Of a DNA stretch of 64,000 bases, positions 1 through 8,020 are shown piece after piece. Each line of letters opens with the position of its first letter. Positions within the stretch are counted from its first letter, which is position 1. The stretch is taken from NCBI GenBank assembly GCA_964419255.1, contig CAYQOU010000013.1, positions 7,287-71,286 of the forward strand, given 5' to 3'. The stretch is from CAZPHU01 sp964419255 (GTDB lineage Bacteria > Fibrobacterota > Chitinivibrionia > Chitinivibrionales > CAYFVL01). The notes under the pieces were generated by a model. The model saw only the letters and a list, made by a program, of their open reading frames with translations. It searched no databases and had not been told where the DNA came from. The translations under genes and the position numbers were made by a program.

Positions 1-1
1 G

Positions 2-889
2 AACGCATCGGGGTATTTTTCTCAGCCGGGCATGGATTGTATCGATCTGTTCATCGGATCAGAGGGTACACTGGGATTTTTCTGTGAAATAGGCATCCGT
101 CTGCTGCCGAAGCCGGTATTTACCGCAGGGTTGAGCTTTTTTACTTCCCGCACGGATGCGTTTGCGTTTGCCGATATCCTGCGGGCTCGACAGGATGTCT
201 CGGCCATAGAATACTTCGACTCAACTGCGCTGGATTTTATTGCCCGTCACAAATACGATCTGAACCTGCACCTGCCCGATTTCCCGGTCCGTTCACAGGC
301 GGCGATTTTCTGGGAGCATGCCGGAAAGGATGAAGAGGAGTTTGAAGAACGTCTCGACGAGTGGGAAATGCATCTGCAGAGCTGCGACTCCACTTTTGAC
401 AACACCTGGAGCGGACTGGAGCCCGCCGAGCGCAGCAGGCTCAGAACGTTTCGCCACGCGATCCCTGAAGCGGTGAATCACATGGTTGCCGAATACAAGA
501 AGGATGTGCCGGAGATACGTAAAATCGGCACCGACACGGCAGTGCCGGCCGAGGCATTTCAGAGGGTTTTCGACGACTATCTTCACCTGATCCACGAAAA
601 TACCCTTCAGGCGGTGATATTCGGTCATCTGGGCGACTATCATCTGCATTTCAATCTCCTGCCGGCGAGCCGTGAGCAGCTTCAGACGGCACTCTCGCTC
701 TACGAACGGATGATGAGCATCGCGGTCGATGCCGGCGGCACCATCTCCGCCGAACACGGCATAGGGAAAATAAAGGCCGGGTATCTGGAAAGGATGTACG
801 GAGAAGATGGCATCAGGAGTATGAAAGAGGTGAAGAAGGCGCTTGATCCGGGATGGAGACTGAATCGGGGGACGTTGTTTGGGGAGTGA
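2..889 (+). CDS. FAD-linked oxidase C-terminal part, glycolate oxidase GlcD type (5' partial)
   Basis: The frame is open from the left edge, so the gene starts upstream. The visible start (NASGY..., then IDLFIGSEGTLGF) is the end of the FAD-binding PCMH domain of the GlcD/D-lactate dehydrogenase family. The rest is the FAD-oxidase C-terminal domain, ending in the family signature around SAEHGIGKIKAGYL and a final LDPGWRLNRGTLF segment. Family members oxidise 2-hydroxy acids such as glycolate or D-lactate with FAD and pass electrons to an acceptor. The HLGDYHLHFNL stretch matches the conserved GH.GD.N.H region, with the Asn replaced by His. Substrate cannot be fixed from this part. The gene stops at 889, and no terminator is evident before the next features. 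Confidence 0.88.
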   Translation, partial: NASGYFSQPGMDCIDLFIGSEGTLGFFCEIGIRLLPKPVFTAGLSFFTSRTDAFAFADILRARQDVSAIEYFDSTALDFIARHKYDLNLHLPDFPVRSQAAIFWEHAGKDEEEFEERLDEWEMHLQSCDSTFDNTWSGLEPAERSRLRTFRHAIPEAVNHMVAEYKKDVPEIRKIGTDTAVPAEAFQRVFDDYLHLIHENTLQAVIFGHLGDYHLHFNLLPASREQLQTALSLYERMMSIAVDAGGTISAEHGIGKIKAGYLERMYGEDGIRSMKEVKKALDPGWRLNRGTLFGE

Positions 890-975
890 TTTTTTTCGGT
901 TCGGAAAAGGACACTTGCTTATGTAACATCGGACTTGAGTCGGCATCCATGCGTTCTATACTACTCTCCAAATCA

Positions 976-1191
976 GGGTCGGACCAAGCTAATTCATACA
1001 ATTATAAGGACTTACTACATGAAACATGCTCATTTTTAGCGCTTAATCAGCCGATTTTCACCCCAAAATGCCTCTCTATCGTGAATATGGAACCGCCAAA
1101 AAAAGGCATAAAACGGCTATTTAATCGCTTATATCTGTGGGGCCACGTGAAGTAAGTTATTATGAATAAACAAATTGCTTTGGTCCGACCC
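976..1191. mobile_element. MITE-like or decayed element with terminal inverted repeats (candidate)
   Basis: GGGTCGGACCAA at 976-987 is the exact reverse complement of TTGGTCCGACCC at 1180-1191. Similarity extends inward imperfectly (AGC/GC then AATT, and ATTCATA on both sides), giving about 216 bp bounded by inverted repeats. The interior codes for nothing recognisable. GGGTC...GACC-type ends are seen on short palindromic elements mobilised by Y1/RAYT-type transposases, but no transposase is present here, so the assignment is inference from structure only. Confidence 0.35.
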
Positions 1192-1228
1192 AGTTTCGCA
1201 CCTCAACCCAGTTTCGCACCCAGTTTCA
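1187..1228. repeat. Three short direct copies of CCCAGTTTC(GCACC)
   Basis: The motif ACCCAGTTTCGCAC occurs twice and a shortened ACCCAGTTTC follows at once, giving a small tandem array next to the right inverted repeat. It may be slippage or a footprint of element insertion and excision. Confidence 0.5.
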
Positions 1229-1268
1229 ATGGACTGACCGGCACGACCCGTTTTAGGATTTGGATTCA

Positions 1269-2276
1269 TTACTCCCCTTTCAGCCGCAGCTGCTCCAGGC
1301 ACGCATCCACAATCGTGTCGATGTAGTCGTACTGCTCCCCTTTTCCCATAACCGCCTTGAATCGATACAATGCCACCGGTATGAATTTACGGTAGCGGGG
1401 TTTGCCTTTATGAATCGAAAGGTTACCGAAGGCTCCCAGCGCCTGTAACAGTCTCTGCATGGCACAGAGGCGAAACGTGTGGGGAGATACATCGTGCGGA
1501 CTGCGACTGCAATAGTATGCAAACAACCGCTCTACCATCTGATCATCAAGACCTGCGTTGTATGGATCGTACAGAAGTGATGCCAGATCATACTCAGCAG
1601 GACCAAGCCGCGCCCCCTGGAAATCCACAAACCTCACCCTGCCGTGATGAATGAGTATGTTTTCGGATTGAAAATCCCGATGCATGACCACTTGCGGCAG
1701 ATCGGCGCTTGCCGCCGCCAGCCTCTGTCGTTCAGCCTCCCAGCGCTTGTCCAGAAGTTTTTCCAGCCCAAAGTACTCCACCACACAGTGCCGTGCGAAA
1801 TAGTCACTCTCCCATTCAAACAACTCCACATCCGTGCTGCGTGAACTGAGTGTTTCAGACACCCCCGCATCCAACGCCTGCCACTTCAGGAGTTGATCTA
1901 TCACATTGCGATAGGCAGCCTCTATATCTTCGGTTTCCTTGTGAAGACGACAATATTCCTTCAGTGTAACCGTGCCCAAATCCTCTTCCAGAATAAGCCC
2001 GTGACGGGCGTCTGCGGCATACACAATCGGCAGTGCATCCGAATACGGCGACAGATCCCGCACGATGGCCAGAAACCGATCCCAGTCGGGATCCATACTG
2101 TTCCAGACCACAAGGATAAAAGATTTTTCCGGTTTCTGCTCGGGATATACACGAATGAAATGCCTCTCCGAACCTGCCTGTCCGGCACGCTCGGCCCGCC
2201 AGGTCCCCGGATCATATTCTTCCAACGATTCCTTAAGGAATTCTTCCTGTGCCGGAGTCAGTGATAATTTACTCAA
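1269..2276 (-). CDS. amgK: Aminoglycoside-phosphotransferase-fold sugar kinase, AmgK-like
   Basis: A 335-residue kinase of the APH/choline-kinase fold. The catalytic loop is visible as HRDFQSEN (H199-N206, Asp201 as base), followed by VDFQGA (Asp218) for metal binding. AmgK phosphorylates the anomeric position of N-acetylmuramic acid (and GlcNAc) to give MurNAc-1-phosphate. The gene sits directly after a MurU-like nucleotidyltransferase and a NamZ-like exo-muramidase, which is the reason for choosing this role over a generic APH enzyme. It begins with TTG at 2276, overlapping the end of the upstream gene by 8 bases (TTGAGTAA), which implies translational coupling. It is the last gene of this operon. 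The family assignment is firm; the substrate is inferred from context. Confidence 0.82.
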   Translation of the reverse strand: MSKLSLTPAQEEFLKESLEEYDPGTWRAERAGQAGSERHFIRVYPEQKPEKSFILVVWNSMDPDWDRFLAIVRDLSPYSDALPIVYAADARHGLILEEDLGTVTLKEYCRLHKETEDIEAAYRNVIDQLLKWQALDAGVSETLSSRSTDVELFEWESDYFARHCVVEYFGLEKLLDKRWEAERQRLAAASADLPQVVMHRDFQSENILIHHGRVRFVDFQGARLGPAEYDLASLLYDPYNAGLDDQMVERLFAYYCSRSPHDVSPHTFRLCAMQRLLQALGAFGNLSIHKGKPRYRKFIPVALYRFKAVMGKGEQYDYIDTIVDACLEQLRLKGE

Positions 2277-3198
2277 GATTCATTTCTCCCCACGGTGTAA
2301 TTATGGCATCTGAATGGCGGGTGTGATCCGAGCTGCTGTCTTCCCAGATAAGGCAGTGATCATAGCTATGTTTTCCCGAAAGGCTCTTCGCATCACACCA
2401 GCTGTATGGCCCCAGCAGCTGTTTATGCGATTCTACACCCCGGTGATACGCCCGTTTTTTGTCAAAATCACAGACATACTCTTGTGGAAGTGTAAAGCTG
2501 AATTTTTGGTCAAGCATGTCAAAATGGATTTCAGCAAGTGATTGCGGTGTACCGATGTCTCTCCAATACAGGCGTTCGATCTCATGCACAACAACCGTCA
2601 TTCCCTCATCGGCGGCTCTCTTCCAGACAGGCACAAGCGAGAAATCATCTTCTTTGACAAGTGAAAGGAATCGTTTGCTGTAGAAGGAAAGCCCGATGTA
2701 ATCTACTCCCTTGCACTGTTGACCTTTACAGTTCTGCCGCGGCAATCCGCGATACTCACCGTTTTGTGTATCCATGCAGATTGAGCCGCTGTCCCTGGCC
2801 GGTGCCGCGATCAGCATACAGTCACTGCCAGAGGCTTTGAAACGTGCTTTCAAATTCTCGAGATCGATATCGGAGAGGATGTCTACGTTTCGTATACAGA
2901 ACGAATCATCACCGGCGAGAAAATCCCGGGCAAAGTAAAGCGCTCCACCCGTGCCCCTGATAGTCTCCTTCTCATGGAAAAGAGTCACCGGGTGCGGGTA
3001 ATTGTCGCAGAAGATGGAAATATCATACGGTCTGTAATGGATATTGGCCCCCAATGACGTAAAGCCGGAGGAGGCAAAATCATCGAGCATCCTTCCTAGC
3101 ATCGGTATCCCACCAACCGGAACAAGCGCCTTTGGCATATGATAGGTTATGGGGCGGAGACGAGTGCCAAAACCTGCGGCCAAAACAAATCCGATCAA
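2269..3198 (-). CDS. murU: Sugar-1-phosphate nucleotidyltransferase, MurU-like
   Basis: A 309-residue NTP-transferase. The N-terminal nucleotide-binding signature LAAGFGTRLRPIT followed by PKALVPVGG (residues 6-30) is intact, and a metal-binding Asp lies in IRNVDILSD. MurU uses UTP to convert MurNAc-1-phosphate to UDP-MurNAc, bypassing MurA/MurB. The C-terminal 60 residues are polar and do not show an obvious left-handed helix. Translation starts at TTG 3198, overlapping the stop of the NamZ-like gene by four bases (TTGA). Fold certain; UDP-MurNAc as product is inferred from the kinase and muramidase neighbours, and a hexose-1-phosphate substrate cannot be excluded. Confidence 0.8.
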   Translation of the reverse strand: MIGFVLAAGFGTRLRPITYHMPKALVPVGGIPMLGRMLDDFASSGFTSLGANIHYRPYDISIFCDNYPHPVTLFHEKETIRGTGGALYFARDFLAGDDSFCIRNVDILSDIDLENLKARFKASGSDCMLIAAPARDSGSICMDTQNGEYRGLPRQNCKGQQCKGVDYIGLSFYSKRFLSLVKEDDFSLVPVWKRAADEGMTVVVHEIERLYWRDIGTPQSLAEIHFDMLDQKFSFTLPQEYVCDFDKKRAYHRGVESHKQLLGPYSWCDAKSLSGKHSYDHCLIWEDSSSDHTRHSDAIITPWGEMNLE

Positions 3199-4376
3199 TG
3201 TAGTTCCTCTTTGTAATAGGTGACAGAGTCGAACATTTCACTGAATGCAGCAATATCCTGCTTCTGTTTTTCTATCAGATCGCTCAGCTCTCCTCCCATC
3301 TCGATGCATTTCCTGAATGATTCGTTTCCATAGAGAATATCGATAGGCATATGTACGTGATCATACTCATAGGGTGGTTGTGTGAACGAAAATTTACCAT
3401 CGCTGCTCTGCGCAACCGCCCAGAGAATTGTTATCGTTGTGGTAACCGGAAGATAGGAGCGTGCATCCGTCACATGGATTTGTCCTCCATGACAGTACTG
3501 CCCTTGCCATTTCTGGAAAGTAGGAATGAAATCATGTTTTCTGAAAATGTATCCACCCAGTTCCTGCTCGTAAAGGATGCGGATAAATTCATCCATGCGG
3601 ATGTATGGCGCCCCAAACAGCTCAAACGGTCTGGTGGTTCCCCGCCCCTCCGACACGTTGGTCGCCTCCAGCAGAACCATTCCCGGATAGACAATCGCGG
3701 TTTGCTCGGTGGGCATGTTTGGAGACGGAAGCACCCAGGGCAGACCGGTTTCGTGCCACAGGGAATCTCGCCACCACAGCCGCATCCAGACGACATTAAG
3801 CCTCAGTGACGGAAAATAGGCCTGCTTGAGAAGTTGTGCGATTTCGCCGAATGTCATACGATGACAGAGCGGGATCTGTGCACCGCCGACAAAGGAGAAG
3901 AGTGATTCCTCAAGAAGAGGGCCGTCGAAATCGATCGCCCCGATCGGATTTGGCCTGTCAAGCACCCACACCGGTATGCTCTTTTCGGCACACGCCTCCA
4001 TGCACAGCTTAAGCGTCCAGATATAGGTATACGGCCGTGCCCCGACATCCTGAAGGTCGATAACCAGTGCATCGATGTGCTCAAGCATCGAATCGGTCGG
4101 TTTACGGTGATCTCCGTAAAGGCTGAATACAGGAATATCATACAGAGGGTGTTTATACCCTTCCCATTCAATCATGTTATCCTGTGTCTGGCCGAAAAGC
4201 CCATGCTGCGGTCCGAAAACCGCCGAGACATGAAACGCAGGATGAGCCATTAACGCATCCAGTATGTGCGTATAGGCGGAGGTGATACTTGCCGCATGGC
4301 ACAAAACGCCTATTCTTTTACCTCGCAGTGAAGCAGGTGGTTTTTCGAGGAAGATGTCTAAGCCAAACCGTGTCAT
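3195..4376 (-). CDS. namZ: DUF1343 exo-beta-N-acetylmuramidase, NamZ-like
   Basis: A 393-residue protein of the DUF1343/YbbC family, whose characterised members (NamZ) release MurNAc from the non-reducing end of peptidoglycan fragments. Family hallmarks seen are GPQHGLFG (residues 55-62), the DLQDVGARPYTY block, LDRPNPIG, a PSPNMPT segment and EGRGTTRPFE. Unlike many family members it shows no signal peptide at MTRFGLDIF, so it may act in the cytoplasm on imported muropeptides, or the start may be misplaced. It heads a three-gene operon with MurU-like and AmgK-like enzymes. The divergent rpsU lies upstream. Confidence 0.85.
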   Translation of the reverse strand: MTRFGLDIFLEKPPASLRGKRIGVLCHAASITSAYTHILDALMAHPAFHVSAVFGPQHGLFGQTQDNMIEWEGYKHPLYDIPVFSLYGDHRKPTDSMLEHIDALVIDLQDVGARPYTYIWTLKLCMEACAEKSIPVWVLDRPNPIGAIDFDGPLLEESLFSFVGGAQIPLCHRMTFGEIAQLLKQAYFPSLRLNVVWMRLWWRDSLWHETGLPWVLPSPNMPTEQTAIVYPGMVLLEATNVSEGRGTTRPFELFGAPYIRMDEFIRILYEQELGGYIFRKHDFIPTFQKWQGQYCHGGQIHVTDARSYLPVTTTITILWAVAQSSDGKFSFTQPPYEYDHVHMPIDILYGNESFRKCIEMGGELSDLIEKQKQDIAAFSEMFDSVTYYKEELH

Positions 4377-4423
4377 AATGCCACCTTGGGTTATTCAAGG
4401 ATAGGAGTGGTTTTTGTTATTGC

Positions 4424-4450
4424 TAAATATACACTGTATACACTTTTCAA
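4424..4450 (-). promoter_or_regulatory. Candidate promoter/operator of the namZ operon
   Basis: On the minus strand TTGAAA (4450-4445) is followed by a dyad, TATAC-AGT-GTATA (4440-4428), and a TATTTA hexamer (4429-4424), with 15-base spacing. The GTGTATA word occurs twice in direct orientation within the same stretch. Short spacing makes it a weak promoter candidate; the dyad could bind a repressor. Confidence 0.3.
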
Positions 4451-4601
4451 TGAAACGCGGCTCATTACATTCATGCCAATGCGTAATTTTTAAATAGTCC
4501 ATATCAGGATTTTGCATATCCCTGTGAAATGATTTATTTTATAAGACTCGTTTGAAATTGGTTCGGAACATACAGATATTCGGAAAGTAGGTGATTGCTA
4601 C

Positions 4602-4805
4602 ATGAATGGTATCCGAGTGAGAGAGGACGAAGCTTTCGAGAAAGCACTGCGTCGATTCACTAAAACGTGCGAGCGTGCGGGTATTCTTTCAGACGTGAAG
4701 AAGTATCGTCACTATGAAAAACCCAGCGAAGAGCGTAAAAGAAAGCTCAACGCTGCCAAACGCAAGAGTCTGCGTGATGAATCCCGTCGCAGCTATCGCC
4801 GGTGA
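4602..4805 (+). CDS. rpsU: Small ribosomal subunit protein bS21
   Basis: A 67-residue basic protein matching bS21: IRVREDEAFEKALRRF at the N-terminus, a central KKYRHYEKPSEERKRK helix and an Arg/Lys-rich tail. bS21 helps the 30S subunit base-pair with the Shine-Dalgarno region. It stands alone, with its own terminator about 20 bases after the stop. Length is normal for the family. Confidence 0.95.
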   Translation: MNGIRVREDEAFEKALRRFTKTCERAGILSDVKKYRHYEKPSEERKRKLNAAKRKSLRDESRRSYRR

Positions 4806-4823
4806 GTCTGAACAAAAATCAGC

Positions 4824-4856
4824 AAAAAGCCGTCATTTTTTGGCGGCTTTTTTTTT
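4824..4856 (+). terminator. Rho-independent terminator after rpsU
   Basis: Stem AAAAAGCCG / CGGCTTTTT with a T-rich loop and a run of nine or more T. It ends at the 3' end of the convergent methyltransferase gene, so it may work in both directions. Confidence 0.85.
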
Positions 4857-5436
4857 ATTCCCCTGCCTGTTTTCCGCCTTTTTCCCACTGTTCCAACACT
4901 TTATATCCAATAGCAGCAACTGATGTAGCCACGTTCAGCGAATTTTTAAACCCGTAGGTGGGGATTTCTATCAGGCGGTCACACATATGCATAACCTCCT
5001 GACTCACCCCCAGCGCTTCGTTACCAAACACCAGGGCAACCGGCTGAGGGTAGGTCTGGGTGTGATAGCTGTGGGAGTGTGAGGTCGTTTCCGCCGCCCA
5101 GACCGGGATATTCTGTGACTTGAGGAATTTTACCGCCTCCTGAGCAGTATCGAAGTGGCGCCAGGGCACATATTCTATAGTCCCCAGCGAGGTCTTCTCC
5201 AGCTTTTTGTGGGGAGGATATGCGGTATACCCGCAGAGAAACAGACCCAAAACACGCATCGTGTCGCATAATCTGAAAATCGATCCGACGTTAAACGCGC
5301 TCCTCAGATTGTCCAGTACAATGTACAACGGATGTTTCGGCAAAACGCTGTATTCTTCGAGACTGATGGACAGATCAAAGCTCCTCACCTCGAAGCTTGT
5401 TTCCATATCGCCGATTCGTTGTCTCCCCCGCCCCAT
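4855..5436 (-). CDS. SpoU/TrmH-family RNA 2'-O-methyltransferase
   Basis: A 193-residue SPOUT methyltransferase. The three SpoU motifs are visible: NLRSAFNVGSIFR (43-55, RNA-binding Asn and Arg), FGNEALGVS (137-145) and NSLNVATSVA (165-174), which together form the knotted SAM pocket. It lacks the N-terminal substrate-binding extension of TrmH/RlmB, so the target RNA cannot be named. Its ATG follows the stop of the MFS gene with no gap (TGAATG), and it is the last gene of a four-gene operon whose other members are envelope proteins. Confidence 0.88.
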   Translation of the reverse strand: MGRGRQRIGDMETSFEVRSFDLSISLEEYSVLPKHPLYIVLDNLRSAFNVGSIFRLCDTMRVLGLFLCGYTAYPPHKKLEKTSLGTIEYVPWRHFDTAQEAVKFLKSQNIPVWAAETTSHSHSYHTQTYPQPVALVFGNEALGVSQEVMHMCDRLIEIPTYGFKNSLNVATSVAAIGYKVLEQWEKGGKQAGE

Positions 5437-6732
5437 TCAGCACACCTCCCCCGCGGGTTCCGCACACGGTCTAACCCGCAAGAGTAATAATCCTCCGCTG
5501 ATGAATAGTATTGCCAGTGATGCGATGCCAAAGCGGGCGGCGGCAACACTTTCAAAGCCAAGCTGTCTTCCCAGCAACCCCATCATTCCCACGAGTCCCG
5601 GTCCCAAAACAACCGAAAAGCGGCCGACCAGATTGTAGAACCCAAAATAATCGGAGGACTTCTCTTCAGGAATCATAGCGGTAAACATCGATCGACTTAG
5701 CGCCTGGATTGCTCCCTGGGCAGATCCGGTCAGACCGGCCAGAATGAAAAACTGAAGCTGCGTCTGAAGGATAAATGCACCGACAAGACACACCAACGTA
5801 TAAATACCGATGGCAATCAGGATCGTGTTTTTAGCACCTATACGATCGGCAACATATCCAAACAGTATCGCCGCGGGAAAAGCGATAAACTGTACCAGTA
5901 AAAGAGCCGTCATCAAACCCGAATCGGGAATACCAATGGACAAACCAAAATCGGTAGCCATCATGACAAATGCATGCACGCCGTCATGGTAGAGCCAGAA
6001 GGCAACCAAAAACAAAAGCAGCTGCGGTGTATGCGCGATCTCCCTGCCGGTCTGAACCATGGACCGAAGGCTTCGTCTGAAAAGCCTTTTGCTACCGGTG
6101 GCTCGATTTTTCTTCTCCCGCACCCACAAGAAAAGCGGAAGGGAAAAGACTCCCCACCATAGCGCCACACTCAAAAAAGCCAGCTTAACGGCCTGGGCCT
6201 TGGAGTCGATACCAAACTGCTGCGGATGAAGCACCATCATCACATTGACGATTCCCAGAATACCACACCCCAGATACCCCAAACCATACCCAAACGAAGA
6301 AATCATGTCGTGATCCTTCGGCCTGGATATATCCGGCAGAAGTGAGTCATAGAAAAGGTTGCCTAAAGCAAAGCCCATACGGGCAAGAAGAAAAAGCGTT
6401 AATGCTGTAAGCCAGCGGTGTGACGGTACAAAGAAAAGCAGCGCCACAGAAAAAATCCCCAAAAGAAGCATGCCGGCCAGCATCCGTTTCTTCCCGAATG
6501 ATATCCCGGCCATTGCTCCCAGAAAAGGAGAAAGACAGGCGATGCACAGCCCCGCTATCAGGTGACCGATCCCGAGCCTGGCGGTGCTGATCGTGGGGTC
6601 TACACCACTGTTCCAGTATGTTTTGAAAAATATCGGGAAAAACAACGCCAGTGCGGTAAGCGCGAAGGCAGAATTGGCCCAATCATAAAACCACCATCCC
6701 CAGGTGGCCTTATTCCGAAAAAATGACTTCAT
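5437..6732 (-). CDS. MFS transporter, UMF1/Atg22-type
   Basis: A 431-residue membrane protein with about 12 hydrophobic segments. The start (WGWWFYDWANSAFA) is the hallmark of the UMF1 family, related to vacuolar Atg22 permeases thought to export small molecules such as amino acids. A cytoplasmic loop at about 200-230 is Arg/Lys rich. The ATG overlaps the stop of the upstream asparagine synthetase B-like gene (ATGA), so the two are co-translated. The substrate is unknown. Confidence 0.88.
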   Translation of the reverse strand: MKSFFRNKATWGWWFYDWANSAFALTALALFFPIFFKTYWNSGVDPTISTARLGIGHLIAGLCIACLSPFLGAMAGISFGKKRMLAGMLLLGIFSVALLFFVPSHRWLTALTLFLLARMGFALGNLFYDSLLPDISRPKDHDMISSFGYGLGYLGCGILGIVNVMMVLHPQQFGIDSKAQAVKLAFLSVALWWGVFSLPLFLWVREKKNRATGSKRLFRRSLRSMVQTGREIAHTPQLLLFLVAFWLYHDGVHAFVMMATDFGLSIGIPDSGLMTALLLVQFIAFPAAILFGYVADRIGAKNTILIAIGIYTLVCLVGAFILQTQLQFFILAGLTGSAQGAIQALSRSMFTAMIPEEKSSDYFGFYNLVGRFSVVLGPGLVGMMGLLGRQLGFESVAAARFGIASLAILFISGGLLLLRVRPCAEPAGEVC

Positions 6733-8015
6733 GTTTTCTTTTCTTTTTTCTCTGCCGCAGGGAAAAGCACGTTGTTCAGGATAAGGCGGTAGCCGGGTGA
6801 GTTCTTGTGAAGCTCGAGCATGGTCGGAGGGTCACCAACAGCATGCGAATAGTCCTCGGGATCATGCCCTCCCAAAAAGGCAAACATCCCCTTCCCTTTT
6901 ACGCCGTGAAGATATTTGACTCTTTCTGTCCCCGGAACAGTAGCTAACTGGATGACACTCTCCTTTATCACATTCTTGTTAAAAGAGGTAAGCAGCCCAT
7001 AGAACCCTTTGACCGTCGTGGTATGGCACTGCGTCAGCATTGTTGGAACCGGGTCAAGCTTTGCACTAAAAGGAAATAGATCGAAATCCAGTGCCTCCTT
7101 ACGCTGCGGTGTATTAACCCGATTAACATCGATGTTACCGAAGTATGATGCCATGGCGCTTGTCTCTATCTCAAAATTTTCGAAGGCAAAACATTTGGAG
7201 TAATCAAGTTTCTGCTTGTAGTCCGGATCGACACCATCACCATCAAAGGGCGATTGTACAATATCGGTACCAGCCGCCGCCAGAGCGATATCGATAGTGT
7301 TAGTAGCGCTGCACATGGCAAACAAAAATCCGCCGGCCTCCACATATTTACTGATAGTCAGTGCAACCGCTTTCTTACAATCGGTAACCTTTGAAAATCC
7401 CATCGAACGGGCCAGCTCCTCTAATTTCATTTTCTGTTTCTGATACCAGGGGGCGTTTCGAAACGAGCGGTAAAACTTGCTGTACTGCCCGGTAAAATCC
7501 TCGTGATGGAGATGAAGCCAGTCGTAATCGTCGAGCTTCCCCCCAAGCACCTCTTCATCGTAAATCTTATCATATGGAATCTCCGCATAAGTCAGTGCCA
7601 TCGTTACGGCATCATCCCAGGGGAGCTTGTTCAGGGGTGTATAGATCGCGATTTTGGGGGATTTTTCGAGAGTAACCTTCTCCATGTTGTTATCCTCGAT
7701 AGTATTGAGAATTGATGCAAAGTCCGCATTCGTAATCGATTGAATCAACACCCCCTTTTTTCTGGCCATCAGCTCGATATCACGTGAGTCATCGAGTGCG
7801 AAAGAGCCACCTCGATAGTTAAGCAGCCAGGAGGCTTTAACCCCCTTTTCCAGAGCGGTGTATACCACACCGTAGGCCTTAAGGTGATCGGTTTGTGTAT
7901 CATCCATGGGTATAAACAACATCGAAAAGCATGGCGCCACCAGGCTCAGACAAAGAAGGATCTGTGCTTTGAGCTGCTTTGCAGGTGTATTTAGGAGATT
8001 TGCTACAAGTTTCAT
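6729..8015 (-). CDS. Exported protein annotated elsewhere as asparagine synthetase B-like
   Basis: A 428-residue protein with a hydrophobic N-terminal segment ending near CFSMLF, probably a signal peptide or anchor. It resembles a family common in Bacteroidota that databases label asparagine synthetase B without biochemical support. Landmarks I recognise are IPMDDTQTDHLKAYG, LLNYRGGSF, KLPWDDAVTMALTYAEIPYD, LHHEDFTGQY, FAMCSATNTIDIALAA and GGHDPEDYSHAVGDPPT. The latter pieces suggest a glutamine-amidotransferase-like (ThuA-type) fold rather than an AsnB enzyme, and no AsnB ATP-binding loop is visible. It starts five bases after the stop of the beta-helix/barrel gene and overlaps the MFS gene. 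Function unknown; an envelope role is likely. Confidence 0.72.
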   Translation of the reverse strand: MKLVANLLNTPAKQLKAQILLCLSLVAPCFSMLFIPMDDTQTDHLKAYGVVYTALEKGVKASWLLNYRGGSFALDDSRDIELMARKKGVLIQSITNADFASILNTIEDNNMEKVTLEKSPKIAIYTPLNKLPWDDAVTMALTYAEIPYDKIYDEEVLGGKLDDYDWLHLHHEDFTGQYSKFYRSFRNAPWYQKQKMKLEELARSMGFSKVTDCKKAVALTISKYVEAGGFLFAMCSATNTIDIALAAAGTDIVQSPFDGDGVDPDYKQKLDYSKCFAFENFEIETSAMASYFGNIDVNRVNTPQRKEALDFDLFPFSAKLDPVPTMLTQCHTTTVKGFYGLLTSFNKNVIKESVIQLATVPGTERVKYLHGVKGKGMFAFLGGHDPEDYSHAVGDPPTMLELHKNSPGYRLILNNVLFPAAEKKEKKT

Positions 8016-8020
8016 AAGTA

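Larger units (their letters stand above)
890..1268. other. Gene-poor interval with decayed repeat element
   Basis: No credible gene. An open frame at 853-1155 runs out of the oxidase gene in another frame, lacks a ribosome binding site and is not recognised. The stretch contains an inverted-repeat pair (976-987 and 1180-1191) and a short direct-repeat run (1187-1228), described separately. The next gene is on the opposite strand, ending at 1269. Confidence 0.6.

Noticed and set aside
293..946. 217-residue open frame on the minus strand
   Set aside because: It mirrors the flavoprotein oxidase gene and its product has no family resemblance.
853..1155. 100-residue plus-strand frame after the oxidase
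   Set aside because: Starts inside the oxidase gene, has no ribosome binding site and runs through the inverted-repeat element.
1187..1228. CRISPR-like array
   Set aside because: Only three short copies with no regular spacers and no cas genes.
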